Shown here: positions 30,821 to 42,000 of the stretch, one piece after another
Position numbering within the stretch: position 1 is the first letter of the stretch
How the letters are laid out: each line of letters starts with the position of its first letter
From: Parietichytrium sp. I65-24A
Taxonomy: Eukaryota > Sar > Bigyra > Thraustochytrida > Thraustochytriidae
Length of the DNA stretch: 64,000 nucleotides
Reading direction: 5' to 3'
NCBI GenBank assembly: GCA_012862575.1
Contig: BLSF01000015.1
Span: 608,511 to 672,510, forward strand
The notes under the pieces: generated by a model
Databases searched by the model: none
What the model saw: the letters and a program-made list of their open reading frames with translations, nothing else
What the model was told of the DNA's origin: nothing
Made by a program: the position numbers and the translations under genes

Positions 30821-31686
30821 TCTGAGTTTCTGAGTTTATGGGAGTCAATCGAGAAAGCAAAATCAATCAAAGCAACAAGACCAAGGGATAAGCGGTTCTT
30901 AACAAATCAGACCATTGGAGTTTTGAAGTTGTGAAAGTCTGTCTGTTCTGCTGCTCACCTCGTGCAGTGGGCAGGACGCTGATCGAAGAAGCCAAGAGTA
31001 ACAACAACTGCGAGTGATTGATTGAGTGAGTGTCACAACATAGATTGCGACTAGCACACTTCCCAGTGTCAGTGCACATATGCGCATAGTATACCTACAT
31101 ATCGATCGATCCATCCATCGACCACTTTGGAAGTTAGAGAGAGAGAGAGAGGACCAATACGGAAGAAGGAATACACAATACAGAATTCCGAGTGCAGAAC
31201 TTGGACAGGGAGAGAGAGAAGAAAGGAGGAAAGGAAGAAAGAAGGAAAGAAAGACGCTCACTCAGCTCACTCTGTCTCTCAGTGAGCACGGCAGACCGAG
31301 GACGCGAACTCAGGAGCACCGGGCGAGTGGAACATCCTTGTCGAACGGCGAGTGCTCTCGCAGACCTGGTTGTTCGCGAAGGAAGCGAAAGGAAGCAAGG
31401 CGAAGCGAAGCGAGCTTTGGCCGGAGAGAGAGAGAGAAACTGAGCCACGAGCACCTGAGCCTAACTGCTGCGCGGCAGCCTGGCAAAGCAGACGGACGAA
31501 AGCGCGAACGAGTGGCTTCCGTGGCAGCGCGAAAGCGAGTTTGCGTGTTTGACCCTCGCCGCCCTGTGACTTGAGACAAGCGGCCATTCGCTGACTCTGC
31601 GTGGCGCTGTTTTTGTGTTGCGGTTAGTATTTTAGATTTTGTATAGGCTCTTGGGCATCGCGCAACCGAGCGTAGCAGAAGTGAGA

Positions 31687-33573
31687 ATGCAGGTACAAGC
31701 CGCAGATGCGTTTAGCCGGAAACGGAGCAACTCGCCCGTGATGGCGTCCACCGAAGGACCAATCGCCTCCGCAGCTGCAGACCACAGCAAGAGAACCTTA
31801 TTAGCGACGAGCACTGAGTGGCACAACAGGAATCAAAACGGCGCGGAAGCGCGATTGTACAGCGGCTCCTCCGTGGGCTCGAGCAACTACGAAGCCAAGT
31901 CAGACTCCTCTGTCGACGAGAAGATTCCAACCAAGATTTCCACCGCGCCTGTCTCATCCAGTGGCTCCGGAGCACCCGCGGGTATTGCTCCGATCAAGAC
32001 CACCCCGACATCAGTTTCCACGCAAAACCGCCCACTACCTAGCGCTGTCGCGACAAAATCCCCGATGGAGAAGAACCATCCTTCGAGCATCAATGCGAGC
32101 GCCAATCCTGAGAAGGTCAGCCCGAGCACACGAATCAAGGGACCGTGGACCAGAGATGAAGACGAGCTTCTGGCAAAACTCGTTAAAGAGTACGGTGCCA
32201 AGAAGTGGTCCGTCATCGCGTCTCACGTGCCTGGGCGCATCGGGAAGCAGTGTAGGGAGCGCTGGTTAAATCACCTTGACGCCAACGTCAAAAAGTCGCC
32301 TTGGACCGAGAAGGAAGACGAGGTTCTGTTGAAAGCGCAGGAGCAGGTCGGAAACCGGTGGTGCGAAATTGCAAAATTATTACCTGGCAGGCCTGAGAAT
32401 GCGGTGAAGAACCGTTGGAACAGCTTGATGAATCGAAGGTATCCCAAGTTCAAGGGCTCCTCGATGCTATCTTCCGGCATTTCAATGAGCACAACTAGCC
32501 CGTACGTGTCCGCTTCTCCGCCGGTTGCTCCGTCGACCCTTCCATCTGGCTCCGCGCGCACTAGCACGGGGATCAAGTCTGGTTCTCCAACGGCCGACAC
32601 TAGAGCCCAATTGCCAACCACCGGTTCGTCCAATTTTAAAGTGGAGAGCGGCGTGGTGGATCATAGTCACCCAGCATCTTCGGCTCAGGCCAGCGCTGCT
32701 GCGGCCGCCAAGAAGAAACTCTCTTCTGTGAAAGTTGATCCACGGCAGTCCAAGCCAGCGCCGAAAAAGAAGACGAGCCCACAAGGCTCGCCCGTCGGAT
32801 CCGCCGACGTGAATGGATACTCTGGAGACTCAATGTTCAACATGAACGTTAAAGTCGAACATGGGGACGATGAAATGCTCGATGGTTTTGTGGAGAGTTT
32901 TGAGCCGCTCGATTTTGTGATGGAGTCGGGCATGAAGGATGACAAAAAGGACCGGAGGAAAGCACCGCCCGCACTCACGATCAACAATAACAACGGCGAC
33001 CTGCCTTTCAGCTTGCAGTCGCCTACGCACCCTTTTACACCTGGCGCAAGCTTGGACAATGTCCTCCTCATGCAGTCCAGTCACGGAACGCCTCGCAGTG
33101 TCAGCTCCGTGTTTGATAAATTTGACAGATTCGGGACCGATAAATACGGTCACGAACCTCTAATGGGAATGGATTCCCCAAGCAACGCTGCGATGAATGC
33201 ACAATTGACCAACTCGCTGATTTCACTCTCGATCGACGATCCGGACTTCAAGGATTTATTTAGCTTTGCGCTTCCTCCCACGCCTTCCATCACAAGGACG
33301 CCGAAGGAGGGAGCTTTGAACGGCTATTTCAACTCTCAGAAAGACCCGCTGGGACTGGGGTTGTCGGAGGAGTTCAACTTTCCAACCTCGACAACCTCAT
33401 TCGGCGCCTCCGACTTTAGCTTTGACGGACTGCAAACACCGCGGCGAACAAACTGTGCAAGCCCCATGGCTCGAGAGATGAGTAGTATCTCTCGCATCTT
33501 CCAGGAAGGGAAGATCGACTCAAGTCAAAAAGGGAAGATGAAGGACGAAGTTCTTAGGAGACATGGCCACTGA
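31687..33573 (+). CDS. R2R3-type MYB transcription factor, 628 aa
   Basis: Two adjacent MYB repeats lie at about residues 152-252. R2 reads [20 protein letters not shown] with tryptophans at GPW, KKW and RERW. R3 begins [13 protein letters not shown] and ends in the recognition helix [15 protein letters not shown]. The first position of R3 is Trp, as in animal c-MYB, rather than the Phe/Ile usual in plant R2R3 proteins. Both flanks are long, Ser/Pro-rich and disordered, with poly-Ala near residue 340 and an acidic segment near residue 405 ([19 protein letters not shown]) that could activate transcription. It should bind MYB-type sites in the nucleus. The start is the ATG at 31687; a second ATG at 31741 is possible. 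Confidence 0.88.
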   Translation: MQVQAADAFSRKRSNSPVMASTEGPIASAAADHSKRTLLATSTEWHNRNQNGAEARLYSGSSVGSSNYEAKSDSSVDEKIPTKISTAPVSSSGSGAPAGIAPIKTTPTSVSTQNRPLPSAVATKSPMEKNHPSSINASANPEKVSPSTRIKGPWTRDEDELLAKLVKEYGAKKWSVIASHVPGRIGKQCRERWLNHLDANVKKSPWTEKEDEVLLKAQEQVGNRWCEIAKLLPGRPENAVKNRWNSLMNRRYPKFKGSSMLSSGISMSTTSPYVSASPPVAPSTLPSGSARTSTGIKSGSPTADTRAQLPTTGSSNFKVESGVVDHSHPASSAQASAAAAAKKKLSSVKVDPRQSKPAPKKKTSPQGSPVGSADVNGYSGDSMFNMNVKVEHGDDEMLDGFVESFEPLDFVMESGMKDDKKDRRKAPPALTINNNNGDLPFSLQSPTHPFTPGASLDNVLLMQSSHGTPRSVSSVFDKFDRFGTDKYGHEPLMGMDSPSNAAMNAQLTNSLISLSIDDPDFKDLFSFALPPTPSITRTPKEGALNGYFNSQKDPLGLGLSEEFNFPTSTTSFGASDFSFDGLQTPRRTNCASPMAREMSSISRIFQEGKIDSSQKGKMKDEVLRRHGH

Positions 33574-33987
33574 TCCCCCTTGGCACGCAAGCGAGAAGAG
33601 AGCGAGTGTGCTAGAGAAGTGGTGTGGATATCTGGGTGATGCCGTGGGCCCTTTCTCGCTTGAAAGAAGCGCGCTCTTTATGTTTATTCATTGGACTGAC
33701 TGATCGACTTGCCAACGAGCTCCTGGAGGCACTTTGCATCCTCCGTCGCTCGGCTTGGTTGTGTGAGTACCTACGTAAATACAATCGATCGATACAAATT
33801 AAATATCTTCATGTTGATACAGTACTCTGTCAGTATCAGTACGCACTCCAACATCATCATCATCATCCTTTTTTCGTCTTCAAGTTTGTCTTCTTTGGAA
33901 CTCCACTCAGAATCCCAGATGAAAGATACTATCAGCCGTAAGTGGGCGTAAACCAGACCGCTCAACTCTCTCAAGGAGCAGAGCGAA
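33574..33987. other. Intergenic
   Basis: A run of CATCATCATCATC lies at 33853-33865 and a consensus donor-like GTAAGT at 33940 may belong to a 5' UTR intron of the next gene, with a strong acceptor TCTTTGCGCAG at about 34036-34046. Confidence 0.35.
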
Positions 33988-34356
33988 ATGCGCGCCTCTG
34001 GTGCGGTTGAGAGGGGCTCACTCCCACTGTTCGTCTTTGCGCAGCTCAGAGCAGTGTGGGGGACATGGTTCAAGAGACGTAGAGTCGTTGTGCTGGAGGC
34101 GATTGCTCGGGCCTTCATCCCGAGTGTGGTGGCCGCGGCTCTTCTGGCAGTGGTGATCGTGCTCGTGGTCTTGCCCAGCCCGGTTTTGCAGGGAGGCATC
34201 GCCGCACAAGGTTCTAGCGCAAGCTTGCGAAACGCGGGGAGTGGCGAAAGTGGCCACCTGGAGCCAGCAGCCGAGCAAGGAGCTCCTGATGCGAAACTTG
34301 CTGAGGAAAATGGCCCAATTCTTGTGCTCAATCCAAGTGGAAAGTTGACTGGGTGA
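33988..34356 (+). CDS. Small membrane protein, frame broken or spliced near its end
   Basis: The ATG at 33988 opens 122 codons. After a basic stretch (TWFKRRRVVVLEAIAR) comes one clear membrane segment, FIPSVVAAALLAVVIVLVVL at about residues 45-64, then a Gly/Ala/Glu-rich polar region. The frame stops at 34356, but another frame overlapping it (34305-34544) encodes a second membrane segment followed by a basic and then acidic tail. The two may be one protein with two membrane segments, joined by an unrecognised intron or split by a one-base indel. No family is recognised. Small two-helix proteins of this type are common in mitochondria and ER, but this is only a guess. Confidence 0.5.
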   Translation: MRASGAVERGSLPLFVFAQLRAVWGTWFKRRRVVVLEAIARAFIPSVVAAALLAVVIVLVVLPSPVLQGGIAAQGSSASLRNAGSGESGHLEPAAEQGAPDAKLAEENGPILVLNPSGKLTG

Positions 34357-34544
34357 CGCTTTCAATCGTTGCGTACTCTTCAATGGTTTTTTATTTTATT
34401 GTTGCGCGCAAACGTGAGGGAAGCGACGAACACGCCGACCACTCTACGCCTGCCCCTGCAGAGAAAGAAGGGGACAGCTTTGTGTCAAGCCTGAAAACAG
34501 GAATTTTATGCAACTGTGGAGTTGATCAAAAACCAGCGGTGTAG
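34305..34544 (+). pseudogene. Second membrane segment in shifted frame
   Basis: Open from a stop at 34302 to the stop at 34542-34544. It contains VTLSIVAYSSMVFYFIVARK, a good membrane helix with a positive-inside flank, then an acidic, Pro-rich tail with a final CNCG. It has no ATG before the hydrophobic stretch, so it looks like a continuation of the preceding frame. Confidence 0.35.
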
Positions 34545-34761
34545 GCAAGATTCCTGGATGTTGAAGCGTGAGCTGGCGGGAGGCAAGACACGCAGTGCCC
34601 TTGGCGCTGCGCACAGACTTTGCATAAAGGTTCTCTACCTAGCTGGTTTTCCATTTATTATTGCTAATTGCTCAAGTTAGAAGCTTTCAAAATGCGCAGC
34701 TCCTAACTTCACGAAAGAGATCGGCATAGACACGGACTTTCGCGCCGAAGAACCACCCATC

Positions 34762-35319
34762 TCATCCACTCTTCGATTTTGCAGTAGCTTCCTTGGCCAA
34801 AAGAGCGTCGACGCGGCGTCGCACCTTTTCAGCCATACCCTTTTCTACGTAATGCATGCTCACATACTCTTCATTTTGGCAGCGTTCTTCACACGTGGCG
34901 CCATCCGCGCCGTCACAAGCTTGCACGGCATCTGTCTCAGACTGCTGCTCCTCTTCTAGCACATCGCACCCCTCTTGGCTCTCTTGCCCGTCTTCGCTCC
35001 TAAGCACGAGCTGCACTTGCTCCTCCACTACGCGACCGACAGCTTCCAAAATCCCTTTCTGCATGGCCAACTCCAAGCTCACTCGCTTTCTTCTCTGTAC
35101 GGGGACAGGGGGCTTTCGCCTTGCCCGCTCCGTATCCCTGCGCCTCTCAGAAGCGTAACCTTGATCACCTTGAGCGCGCTTTCGGATGCGAGAGGAGCGC
35201 GCGGATTGCGTGGCCGCGTGGACCACTTGTGCGTTGACAACCTGCGCGATCTCCTCGCCCATGCCCTTCCGACGCTCTTCAAATAGCGCCCGCGCCCTCT
35301 CGATGGCCGGGAACTCCAT
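34762..35319 (-). CDS. Charged hypothetical protein, 185 aa
   Basis: Starts at an ATG at 35319 and is intronless. The N-terminal half is strongly basic with Arg clusters (residues 40-80), and a predicted helix spans about residues 75-105 (ELAMQKGILEAVGRVVEEQV). The middle is acidic with several Cys (residues 115-150), and the C-terminus is again basic with a helical ending. No membrane segment or targeting signal. The gene sits head-to-tail behind COX19, 82 bp from its stop codon, so the two could share a promoter region or be read through. Family not recognised. Confidence 0.6.
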   Translation of the reverse strand: MEFPAIERARALFEERRKGMGEEIAQVVNAQVVHAATQSARSSRIRKRAQGDQGYASERRRDTERARRKPPVPVQRRKRVSLELAMQKGILEAVGRVVEEQVQLVLRSEDGQESQEGCDVLEEEQQSETDAVQACDGADGATCEERCQNEEYVSMHYVEKGMAEKVRRRVDALLAKEATAKSKSG

Positions 35320-35401
35320 GCCGTTGTCGTTGAATTTGACTTAGATGTTGGCGGCAATAATCAGTTCAACGGCAATGGTAATGGCAATCAGAGCCAGAGC
35401 G

Positions 35402-35882
35402 CTACTCGCGATCCTTTTCCGGCGCTTTGACAGACAGTCCGCCGTAGAAGCCCTTCTTCTCCTTCCGCAAAAGCTCGGACTCCTTCACTTTCGCCTCGTC
35501 TACCACCACCGTGTGCTTGAACCCGAGCTCCTCCAGGTCCTCCTCGGCCATAAGACCCCTGCTCACAAACCACCGGCCCCATGTCAGTCAAGCTCTCGCG
35601 GGCTTTTCACGCATCCTCATCCCCGCGCCCCATACGACGCGAGCAAATAAACAAATGAACAAAGAAGCAAATAAACAAACAAGCGCCTTGAACTCACCTC
35701 TGCATGCGGCACTCCAGGTAGCTGCGAGAGAGCTCCTTGCACCTGTGGTGCTGGTTGTGGTTCTCCTTCAGGCAGGCCAGGAACCTCACCATGCGATCCT
35801 TGCACTCCGCCTTGTGGTCCAGCGGGAACGATCCCTTCTCAGGCGGCACTGGAGCGAATCCCCTCGGCGCGCCAAAAGCCAT
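35402..35882 (-). CDS. COX19: Cytochrome c oxidase assembly factor COX19, two exons, 113 aa
   Basis: The gene is complement(35402..35558, 35698..35882). COX19 is a twin CX9C protein of the mitochondrial intermembrane space needed for copper delivery to cytochrome c oxidase. The family start PPEKGSFPLDH (residues 13-23) is followed by cysteines 27 and 37 and cysteines 48 and 58, two exact CX9C pairs that form the disulfide-linked hairpin. YLECRM matches the family's second helix end. The 139-bp intron (GTGAGT donor, TGTGAGCAG acceptor) restores QRGLMAEEDLEELGF, as in human COX19 after the CHCH domain. The Lys-rich tail beyond is longer than in animals. The start ATG at 35882 gives the normal N-terminus. 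Confidence 0.9.
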
Positions 35883-35902
35883 TCCGCTGCCCTCTCTTGC
35901 TA

Positions 35903-36000
35903 CCTCTCTCTCCTCTCTCTCTCTCTCTCTCTCCTGCTCTTACTCTTACTCTTGCTGTTGCTACTGCTACTGCTACTGCTATTGCGATTGCTGTTGAGCA
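35903..36000. repeat. (CT)n and (CTGCTA)n simple repeats upstream of COX19
   Basis: A pyrimidine run of CT units (to about 35932) is followed by CTCTTA and CTACTG hexamers. It lies just upstream of the COX19 start and may be within its 5' UTR or promoter. Confidence 0.85.
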
Positions 36001-37141
36001 AGCGGGACGCGTACGATACAAAATTGCCGGTGGGACACGTGCTCGGCTGAATTCACCGAGGGCTTTGTCTGCTTGGTCCTCGCAAGCTCCCACGAGTGTG
36101 GTTCCAGAGAGCTGTTCCTTTTGTTCCTCGGGCGGAGTGTTTGTTTGTTGATGTTTGTTGCATTTGTTACTACGTTGGTGGGCCAAGTGTCACCCGTAAG
36201 TTGACGGTAAGGGTGCGGATGAGAGGGTAGCTAGTAGCTAGCTGCAGTAGGTCGGGATGGCTAGCTGTGCGTGATAGATGTGTAGTAGAAGGTGGTGTAA
36301 TTTGAAGTTGATCCTTCTCGAATCTTGCTTTCTGTTCAATGTTCCGTTCATTTCTTCTTCGATTCGGAAGAGCAGTGAGACATTGGCGGATGAAACAGCA
36401 GCGCGCGTGCTGTGCAGTGAGCTATTGACGGTGAACGAGCCGTTCATCGCGACGCTCTTCGTCCTGTTATTCTCGCTCGCAAGAAGAGATCCAAGACATC
36501 AGAAATCAGAAACAAGCGCCCAAGTCAGTAATGTGTGAACGCATATGTGTACTCAGTATTCAGGACTAGCACCGGCACTATTACCTACAAGAATAATCGC
36601 ACCAATGGCGATAAGGCAGTGAGTAGTAGTCAGGATGAAACGACGCATCGCAAAGCACTAGTACAGCGCACCTCAGATGATTAATTAACAGTGTAAAGAA
36701 ATTACAAATTTGCTAGCTAACCAGTAGAGGCTTTTACTGCTCTTAGCGCTTTTTTTGCCTTTAGCTATTTTCAGCTTTTGCAACAAAGAGAGAGAGAGGA
36801 GAAAGGAGTGTGAGGACAGTGAGGACAGTGAGGACTGTGAGGACTGTGGGGACAGCGAAGATAGTGAGGACAGTGAGGACAGTGAGGACAGTGGGCAACG
36901 ACGCCGCGAAGAACGAGAGAAAGGCAAGGGCACTGCTTTTCCTTGTTCTCCTTTGATCTTCGGTGCCTTTGGCTAGCTCTTCAGCGTTCTCTTGAGGAGC
37001 AGCTCGGCGACCAGGGACTGCCTTTGCCTTTGCGTTTGCATTTGCCTTTTGGTTCGCGAAACTTGCTCTTCTCCAGCGCGGGCTGGAGAGTGGGCGCCTG
37101 AAAGGAAGGCGAGCTTGCTTGGGAACTCGAGTCAGCTCAAA
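36001..37141. other. Intergenic between divergent COX19 and OPA3
   Basis: No supported gene apart from an open 9-bp minisatellite (36813-36894). CTAGCTAG-type palindromes occur near 36228-36242. Confidence 0.5.
36813..36894 (+). repeat. 9-bp minisatellite, consensus GTGAGGACA
   Basis: About nine units with single-base variants. Because the unit is a multiple of three the frame stays open and would encode Ser-Glu-Asp repeats on the plus strand, but no flanking gene is evident. Confidence 0.9.
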
Positions 37142-37785
37142 ATGGCGGCGCTACCGCTCTTTAAAATGGGCCTCTTGGCCGTTCGCACGGTGGCGAAACC
37201 TGTGGCTAGCAGCTTGAAGGGATACGTAAGTTTCTGCTTGAAGTTGGTCCCGCGTGGAAATGTGGCTCTGGCTAATGTTGTATCAATCTGATGCAGGCGA
37301 AAACGCATCCCTTGCTAAGTTCGGCTTGTGCTTCTGCCGGCCAGGCGTGGCATCAGATGTGAGTTTTTAAATTTTGATCTTGATTGAAGGGCTCTGCATC
37401 TCTGACCAACGATATCGTATACCTCAGTGTGTCGCGGATCAACATCCGGCTACAGGGCCACCGAATCAAGCAAATAAAGCCGCTTGGAGAAGCTGACGCG
37501 GTTGCTAAAGGTGCAGAGTTCTTGGGAGAATTTTTTATTTACTCTGTTTCTGTCACTGCGGTGATTATAGAGGTCAAGCGCAGTGACCGAGAGAAAGCAA
37601 AGTCCACGAGGGAAAAGGAGGAGAGAAAGCTGCTGAAAGAACAGCGATTTAGACATCAGGTGAGGATGCTGGACGAAAGGATAGACGCTCTTCAGCTGGA
37701 AACGCGGGAGCTCAAGGACGCTCTCGAACGGATACGGCTAGACAATGAAGCCTCTGCTCGCCGTCGGTGGCCCTGGCTCCGGTGA
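37142..37785 (+). CDS. OPA3: OPA3-like mitochondrial protein, three exons, 167 aa
   Basis: The gene is join(37142..37225, 37297..37358, 37428..37785). The N-terminus has the OPA3 pattern: a short hydrophobic start, then VRTVAKPVASSLK, which functions as the mitochondrial signal in the family. Exon 2 contributes AKTHPLL and GQAWHQ. Exon 3 continues INIRLQGHRIKQIKPLGEADA and KGAEFLGEFFIYSV, equivalent to the conserved IKPLNEE / GAELLGE block, followed by a membrane-embedded stretch (about residues 95-110) and a C-terminal coiled coil. Length is close to the human 179 residues. Both introns are short (71 and 69 bp) with GTAAGT and GTGAGT donors. OPA3 affects mitochondrial shape and lipid balance; its exact activity is not settled. 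Confidence 0.88.
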
Positions 37786-38082
37786 ATGCATACATACATA
37801 GATAGCTACACGCTTGCTTTCTCTCTATCTTGATCTTCTACTGTTGCGCGCTTTGCTCGCGAGCATGACCCTCGGTGAAGACCACGCTTGGCTCTTGGAC
37901 CAAATGAAGGCGACACACGTGTCAGATCGATGCTTTTCTCACTTTTCTCGGTTGTCTCGAAAGATGGACAGAGGTATTTGGCAGTGAGAGGGTGGGCAGC
38001 TTACTGTCGATATTCTTTGAACAGGTAGATTTTTTGTTTTATATTTCTCGTTTTCTGGCTTTGGAGCAGCCTGGAGCCTCAC

Positions 38083-38484
38083 TCACTTTCCGCGGCCGTA
38101 CGCTTGCTCAATCTTTTTGGCAAGCGTCAAGTCCTTGGTGGTGATTCCGTTTGCATCGTGAGTGGTGAGGCGGATGTCCACTTTGTTGTAGACATTGAAC
38201 CACTCCGGGTGATGATCCATCTTCTCCGCGGAAAGAGCCACACTGCTCATGAAACCGAACGCCTCCACAAAATCCTTGAACTGGAACGTCTTTTTGATTG
38301 CGTTGCCCTCCGTCTTCTCGGACTCCACCTTCCAGTCCAGCCCAAACTCCTGGAGTTTCGACTCGAGCTCAGATCCCCCGAGAGGGCCGGCCTGGCCAGA
38401 CATGCTCCGAGCGATGCCACCCCTTCCAGCGACCTGCGACCTTGCGGCTCTGGCAATACTGACGCGAACCCCGTTAAACATCAT
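38083..38484 (-). CDS. Pterin-4a-carbinolamine dehydratase, 133 aa
   Basis: The enzyme removes water from 4a-hydroxytetrahydropterin, recycling the cofactor after aromatic amino acid hydroxylation. The active-site segment is intact: [20 protein letters not shown] with its two adjacent catalytic histidines and a third His in [10 protein letters not shown]. The domain fills residues 37-133. The first 30 residues are Arg/Ala/Ser-rich without acidic residues ([20 protein letters not shown]), so mitochondrial import is likely. The frame extends to a GTG at 38523, where TGTGCAG resembles a splice acceptor, so a 5' UTR intron is possible; I start at the first ATG, 38484. The gene also converges with OPA3, about 300 bp apart. 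Confidence 0.9.
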   Translation of the reverse strand: MMFNGVRVSIARAARSQVAGRGGIARSMSGQAGPLGGSELESKLQEFGLDWKVESEKTEGNAIKKTFQFKDFVEAFGFMSSVALSAEKMDHHPEWFNVYNKVDIRLTTHDANGITTKDLTLAKKIEQAYGRGK

Positions 38485-39011
38485 CGCGACCTGTGCCGTG
38501 GCGATTGACGGATAGATCTGCACACGTCAAAACAGTCAAAAGCTTCACGATTGAACATGATTGAACACAAATCTACAAAGGTATCTCCCAATCCCAAGCA
38601 AGTAAAGCATAGAAACATGATAAGACCCAACTCTGACCTGCATTCCGACGTGCGCTAGTGATTTGCGTATCTGCACTATTACGAGGTATGTTTAGCTCTA
38701 TTAGTATGGTACTTTTTACTACCGCAGCACTAGCTAGCTCTGTACAGTGTGAAACGTAGTACTTGGACTAATGCTTCACGTGAAATTGGTTCTCGCTGAA
38801 ACCGGGAACCGAAATTTTGCAAGTGAAGCCACGAAGTGCAGCTTAAACAAGCCCTATTGGAAGGCGGGGTGGAAATTTTGATTCTGATTCTGATGGTGTT
38901 CTTCAAAAAAAAGTCCCGGCGTGCCACTCCTCCACTGGAGCTGAGGTGAAGTTCACCAGGGAAATGGAAAATAAGTTACTCTACTCTTCATAATATTTCA
39001 TTCTCACGGGC
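38485..39011. other. Intergenic
   Basis: No gene recognised. It contains the upstream region of the dehydratase and the 3' flank of the mosaic gene. Confidence 0.5.
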
Positions 39012-42000
39012 TTATGCTTGATCACTGCCGGTGTCTAAAATAATCATTGAGGCTGGGATTTTAGAATCTCGGTCTCCGTCGTCATATTCAATTTCAAAGG
39101 TTCCATCAGAGTTGGTGTCAAAAATGACGCCAGCATACCGCGGATTGTACTCCTTACCGCGATAGTGGCATTTGACTCGCGCCCCCGGAACCAAAAGCGA
39201 AGCTTTGTCCTGCTGTAAGAGCTCCTCAGGAAGGGTGTCTGAATCGCTATTATCTGAGTCAGAGTCAGGCTCGTCCAATGAGGCTGACTTGAGCAGCTGC
39301 GCTCCGATCATGAGTCCATCTCCATTGCCAGCTTCTGCCCAATTTTCGCCATCCGCCTTGCCGGACTGGTCGTGATCATGATTATGCCCATGCGATCCGC
39401 ATGTTGAGCAAGACTTTGCGTCGTCATCCTCGACTTCCTCCTCGTCTGGCGAAATCCTTGTCTCGGGCAAATCCGTTTCAAAGTAGCGTGGCAATTTTAT
39501 TCGCACAGCACCGGCGCTCCCTGGCTCGGCGAAGGTCTTGGTGTAAGAGCCTCCGTATGCGGCAAATTTTCCGGACAGGTCCCAGTCCCCCAAATTCGTG
39601 GCTGCAGGCACGTCCTTGTCCGCGCCTCCTGGGCGATTCGAAGAGCCTGACTCGCGATGCACTTTGCTTGCACCTTCCGAAACGACATAGCTACTTCCGC
39701 CACCGCCACCACCAACGATACCTGGAGTGAAACCTCCCCCTCCACCACCAAAGAGCCCTCCACCACCGCCACCACCAAACAGGCCACCACGGCCGCCTTG
39801 GTACGCTTGGCCAGCTTCGGCTCCAAGAAAGCCTTCTGGGCATTCACCCGGCTCTCCTCCGCCCTCTTGGGTCCCTTGGCTGCCATTCCGCTTGATGCCG
39901 TCAAAGTCGAGCGCCTGGTGAACGCCTGTGTCTCCGCCGGGGTTTCCATCCCGACAGCCTCCTCCTCCCCCTCCTCCGGCGAGAATGAGCAACTCATCCC
40001 CAAAAGGGCCGTGACGCAGGATGGCGGAATAGCCACCTCCTCCACCGCACGAAAAGGTATAATTATTGGAAGTCCCGTCCCCGCCACCCGGGTACCCACC
40101 CTTGGCTACAAGTTGAAAGTTGTCGTCAGGACTGAATCCAGCGGGTTGCTCCTCGTTGCAAGCCTCTCCACCTCCTCCGACGACAAGAATTAGTTCTTCC
40201 TGGGGGTAGACTGCGAGTTCTGCCTCCACGAACCCGCCTCCTCCCCCCTTTCCACCGCGACGACCTTTTAAGATACCGGCGCCTCCGCCGCCGCCCCAAA
40301 GATGTACCAGTATAGATTTACACTTTTTCGGAACCCGCCAAGTATATGTTCCAGCCGTCGTCCACGTGGAGATACCTAGTTTTTTCAGATGTTCCTGGCG
40401 ATGGGATGCACGCAGTTTTGCCTGGACTTCTGCCATGCATCCCGGCCAATCACAACGAACAATTCGGCACGGGCATGAGTGTTCCTCATGCTGGCCAGCT
40501 TCCCATGCCATGTGCTCCTGGTCCTCGATCCCACCGTAAATTTTCCACCCGCAACCAAGCTTACAAGCCACAGGGGGAACCGGCCGTTTCACGCATTCAG
40601 TTTCAAGATGATCATTCATCTCTTCGAATACGATCAACTGCCCACAGAGTTTCTCGCACGGAACAAGGCGGCGAGGACATTCCATAGTCGAGTGAGTCTT
40701 CAAAATCACATCCCATTGCTCGGCGCGGAGAACAAGCCCGCATCCAAGGTCACAGGGCACCTGGCGCTTCTTACATTGCCGCTCCTTGTGAGAGGAGACT
40801 TCCCCAGGTTCGGTCCAGTCCTTGCAACCCCAGTTGCATAAGACATAACCTTGTTGCATGCGCTCGTCGGCGGCCTCTAAACGATGAAGTACCCGTTGTA
40901 AAAAATGTGCTTTATCATCCGCATCTCTTGAAACGATCTCCTGCGTCAGCCGGGAGGCGCTTGACTTTCGGAGCATTTTGGACAGGCGCATTCTGGGCTG
41001 GATTGGGACCAATTCCTGCTGGGTGAGGACTTGTGGGCAAGCGCCTTGCGCCACTTTCCATTCCTGATTCGAGTCCTCTCCGACAAAGTATTTGACTTTT
41101 ACGGAGCCAATGGATTTCTTCGCTTGGTCGACAAAGGTGTCCTCCTCTTCTCTCCAGGTGACATCCGTTGCAAAGTCCACCGAAGACCGCAGGACCTGCC
41201 GGTTCTTCCGTGCGCGACCGCCTTCTCGACCGACAAGCGCCAAATAGATCAAGTGACCTTGATCATACTCCATCACCGCCCTGGGCCGCTCCCACGTCCC
41301 GCTCTTTGTAGGTTTGTGCCAGTAGAAAAAGTTTTCTGTTATGTTTTCCCGGCGCTCCTCCCAGTCCCCGTATGACCTGGAGAATGTGCTGGCGTACATG
41401 ATTGTGTCCCAATTGACGGTGAGGTTGCTTGGCGTGATATCTTCGTTGTCGACGTAGGAGGACCATTCCAGAGGTCGCTCGAATTGACACAGCGAGTGCT
41501 TTTCATCCACAAAGTACACCCGTCCACTCTCTTGCTCCTTCCATTTGCTCCAAAAGCCGACCTTGCACAAGGAGGAGTTGATCGTGGGATTGTGCGTTGG
41601 TGGATCTAGATTCAGCTTTAGTCCGTCGGGGCGCTCGAACCTTGCATCCAATGTCTCGTAGTTGTGATAGAAGATGAACTTGCCTACCTTGTGCTCGTAC
41701 ACGTCCCACTTGCCGGCCGTTGCAATCCTCGAGGAATGTAATTTCAGTTGCGTCCAGCCGTACTGCTCAACGTCTCTCTGCACAAAGTCGGTGGGCTTGG
41801 TCCACTGGCATTCCCCGTTGTCGCGGCAGTAGAACAGCGTTTGCGAGTTTTCGTGATACATTTCGGAAACCGCCCCGATGACCCGCAATCTAGATGATTT
41901 TCCCAACAGCAGCTTCCACTGTGCTTGGATGTCTCCGCTCCTCTGCAGAATCTGGTAGAGACTGTCGCAGCAGAGCGGCTCCATCGACATCTCCCGCTGC

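Larger units (their letters stand above)
28774..31686. other. 2.9-kb gene-poor region
   Basis: No recognised gene. Short frames at 28879-29172, 29345-29668, 29986-30270 and 30300-30563 have no family match. A 9-bp inverted repeat (AAGTGCGCA / TGCGCACTT) lies at 30515-30548. From about 31080 the DNA is purine-rich with (GA)n runs and is probably the long 5' UTR of the MYB gene. Confidence 0.5.

Noticed and set aside
36755-36976. 73-codon ORF spanning the minisatellite
   Set aside because: The open frame results from a 9-bp repeat and the flanks are not protein-like.
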